Shown: positions 6,337-7,464 of the stretch, piece after piece
How the letters are laid out: every line of letters starts with the position of its first letter
How positions within the stretch are numbered: position 1 is the first letter of the stretch
Source of the DNA: Flavobacteriales bacterium
GTDB lineage: Bacteria > Bacteroidota > Bacteroidia > Flavobacteriales > Weeksellaceae
Reading direction: 5' to 3'
NCBI GenBank assembly: GCA_900770875.1
Contig: CAAGLV010000205.1
Span: 1-7,464, forward strand
DNA length: 7,464 nt
Made by a program: the position numbers and the translations under genes
The notes under the pieces: model-generated
The model's input: only the letters and a program-made list of their open reading frames with translations
What the model was told of the DNA's origin: nothing
Database searches by the model: none

Positions 6337-6978
6337 TTAAATAACTTTCTTATTCAATTTTCTTCCCCAAACAATAATATAAATTGTTCCGATAATAGTT
6401 GGTAAAATCCATGCGTAGAAATTTCCACCATAACCTAATCCGGCTACAATAAATGCTGTGACTGATGCGATATAAGCTCCGACCATTTTCCCCACGTGCG
6501 ACTTCACCCATTTTTTATTATTTTCAGGATCTTTATAAAATTTAAAATCTCGTGAAGCCATAAAGGCACTTAATAATCCAAATAGGATGAAAAGAACGGG
6601 CAATTTTTCGTACATCAATCGGAAATATATTGCGATACCAATCATTACAATTCCTGCAAAAAACATCCCATAAGAAATGTATTGATTTAATGCGTTTTTA
6701 TAATTTTTCTTTTTGTATTTCGTCACACGATTTCCAATTAAAATCATATAAATGGTGAAAATTCCAATTAATACTAAAAACGAATTATGATGATTTGGAA
6801 AAACGCAAACTACAAAAGATAAAATGGTACTAATTAACATTCCTAAAGAAAATATTTTACCTGCTTTTTGATGCAACTGATTTCCTTTTTTGGCTAACAT
6901 AACTACTGTTCCGGCCAATAAACCAATTCCTCCAAAAAAGGCATGAATGTAAATAAGGATTTTGACGAAATTTTCCAT
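6337..6978 (-). CDS. Multi-pass membrane protein, DUF2306-like
   Basis: A 213-residue integral membrane protein with about seven hydrophobic segments (roughly 6-28, 42-60, 66-83, 100-120, 125-142, 162-180, 187-204). It resembles the DUF2306 predicted membrane family. His12 sits in the first helix, LHQKAGKIF (35-43) follows it, and HVGKMVGAYIASVTAF (161-176) precedes the last helices, which run through LPTIIG. The His residues at 12, 36 and 161 lie near helix ends and could bind a metal or haem, but this is inference; the family has no established function that I know. The ATG at 6978 begins directly at the first hydrophobic helix, and no earlier in-frame start is needed. A perfect inverted repeat abuts the start codon. 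The gene is downstream of recX on the same strand, 100 nt away, and could be read with it or from its own promoter. Confidence 0.75.
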   Translation of the reverse strand: MENFVKILIYIHAFFGGIGLLAGTVVMLAKKGNQLHQKAGKIFSLGMLISTILSFVVCVFPNHHNSFLVLIGIFTIYMILIGNRVTKYKKKNYKNALNQYISYGMFFAGIVMIGIAIYFRLMYEKLPVLFILFGLLSAFMASRDFKFYKDPENNKKWVKSHVGKMVGAYIASVTAFIVAGLGYGGNFYAWILPTIIGTIYIIVWGRKLNKKVI

Positions 6979-7009
6979 AAATCTTAATTTTTTAGTGAAA
7001 TTAAGATTT
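6979..7009. promoter_or_regulatory. Inverted repeat touching the start codon of the DUF2306-like gene
   Basis: AAATCTTAATTT (6979-6990) and AAATTAAGATTT (6998-7009) are perfect reverse complements separated by 7 nt. On the - strand the repeat ends exactly where the ATG begins. It could be an operator for a dimeric regulator, or an RNA hairpin that hides the start codon. A weak promoter match overlaps it on the - strand (TTTG at 7030-7027, a 23-nt spacer, TAATTTCA at 7003-6996), which would suit an operator. The arms are AT-rich with one G-C pair each. Confidence 0.5.
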
Positions 7010-7078
7010 GAAAAAAATCAGCACAACAAATTAAAGATGAAGTGTTTATTTTTATGGATGAATTGTAAAAAAAATAAA

Positions 7079-7464
7079 TTAATCGTCTTTATTTATAACA
7101 TGAATTACCTCGTTAATTAAATCGAATTCGTAGCCTTTGTACGCTAAATACGCTTTGATTTTATTCATTTTTTTAAAGGATTCGCGCTCGCTATATAAAG
7201 CATCGTATTTTTTTTGTGCTAATCGAACCAAATTATTCCAATAATGTTCGGGATCTATTTCTTCTTTAAACGCTTTATCAATTAATTTGCCATCAATCTG
7301 ACGCATTTTTAATTCTTGTCGAAGTCGATTTTTTCCCCATAATTTTTGATTCACTTTTCCACGCACAAAAGAATGCACAAAACGTTCTTCGTTTAAAAAT
7401 CCGTAATGAATCAACTTGTAAAGAATTTCGTCTTTTGCTTCGGGAATTAAATCAAATTCGCGCA
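7079..7464 (-). CDS. recX: Regulatory protein RecX, 5' end beyond the window
   Basis: RecX binds RecA and modulates its filament on single-stranded DNA, and so tunes recombination and SOS induction in the cytoplasm. About 127 codons are visible, against a usual 150-160 residues, so only the N-terminus is missing. The reading frame stays open to the window edge, with REFDLIPEAKDEILYKL preceding IHYGFLNEERF; the TTG at 7414 inside this stretch is an internal Leu codon, not a start. The RecX hallmarks are FLNEERFVHSFVRGK followed by WGKNRLRQELKMRQI and KAFKEEID, which form the helical repeats in the middle. The C-terminal repeat carries AYLAYKGYEFDLINEVI. The stop is TAA at 7081-7079. The upstream context and promoter cannot be seen. 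A 100-nt gap separates it from the DUF2306-like gene on the same strand. Confidence 0.9.
   Translation of the reverse strand, partial: REFDLIPEAKDEILYKLIHYGFLNEERFVHSFVRGKVNQKLWGKNRLRQELKMRQIDGKLIDKAFKEEIDPEHYWNNLVRLAQKKYDALYSERESFKKMNKIKAYLAYKGYEFDLINEVIHVINKDD

Noticed and set aside
7067..7094. Possible recX terminator on the - strand, AAATAAA and TTTATTT with a following T tract
   Set aside because: The stem is only seven A-T pairs with a 9-nt loop, which is too weak to call in such AT-rich DNA.
7412..7414. TTG at 7414 as the recX start
   Set aside because: The frame is open upstream to the window edge with RecX-like residues, so this codon is an internal Leu.

Overview
The window looks like ordinary chromosome from a member of the Bacteroidota, most likely class Flavobacteriia. 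Four things point there: strongly AT-rich DNA, promoters resembling the Bacteroidota consensus (TTTG, a spacer of about 19 nt, then TAnnTTTG), no classical Shine-Dalgarno sequences, and a secreted protein whose predicted signal-peptide cut leaves Gln at +1. The genus cannot be fixed from the sequence; the Weeksellaceae/Flavobacteriaceae range (for example Empedobacter or Flavobacterium relatives) is a guess. I see no transposase, integrase, phage gene, tRNA, rRNA or CRISPR array.

Layout: (1) Bases 67-1863 (+) encode the complete translation factor LepA/EF4, with a good promoter just upstream and a strong hairpin terminator after it. (2) Bases 1912-2907 (-) encode a D-lactate dehydrogenase closely resembling E. 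coli LdhA. It converges on lepA, and the two genes share the hairpin at 1884-1913. (3) Bases 2908-3017 form a compact divergent promoter region. (4) Bases 3018-4556 (+) encode a secreted serine beta-lactamase-like hydrolase with a C-terminal DUF3471-type domain. A 10-TM DMT/EamA transporter (4606-5499) follows after 49 nt and is probably cotranscribed. (5) A terminator at 5503-5538 ends that unit, and its T tract contains a perfect -7 promoter element only 4 nt before the next start codon. That gene (5544-6176) encodes a chloramphenicol-acetyltransferase-like protein whose active site departs from that of true CAT enzymes. (6) Bases 6177-6336 are intergenic and hold a stem-loop that resembles a dispersed Bacteroidota repeat, short direct repeats, and a terminator shared by convergent genes. 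(7) Bases 6337-6978 (-) encode a multi-pass membrane protein of DUF2306 type, with a perfect 12-bp inverted repeat touching its start codon. (8) Bases 7079-7464 (-) hold the recombination regulator RecX, whose N-terminus lies beyond the window.

The genes do not form one pathway. They are a translation factor, a fermentative dehydrogenase, a periplasmic or secreted hydrolase with an exporter-like neighbour, an acetyltransferase, a membrane protein and a RecA modulator. I found no convincing undescribed multi-gene system. The points most worth following are the altered CAT-like active site, the possible leaderless transcript for that gene, the inverted repeat at the DUF2306 gene start, and the intergenic stem-loop at 6222-6242.
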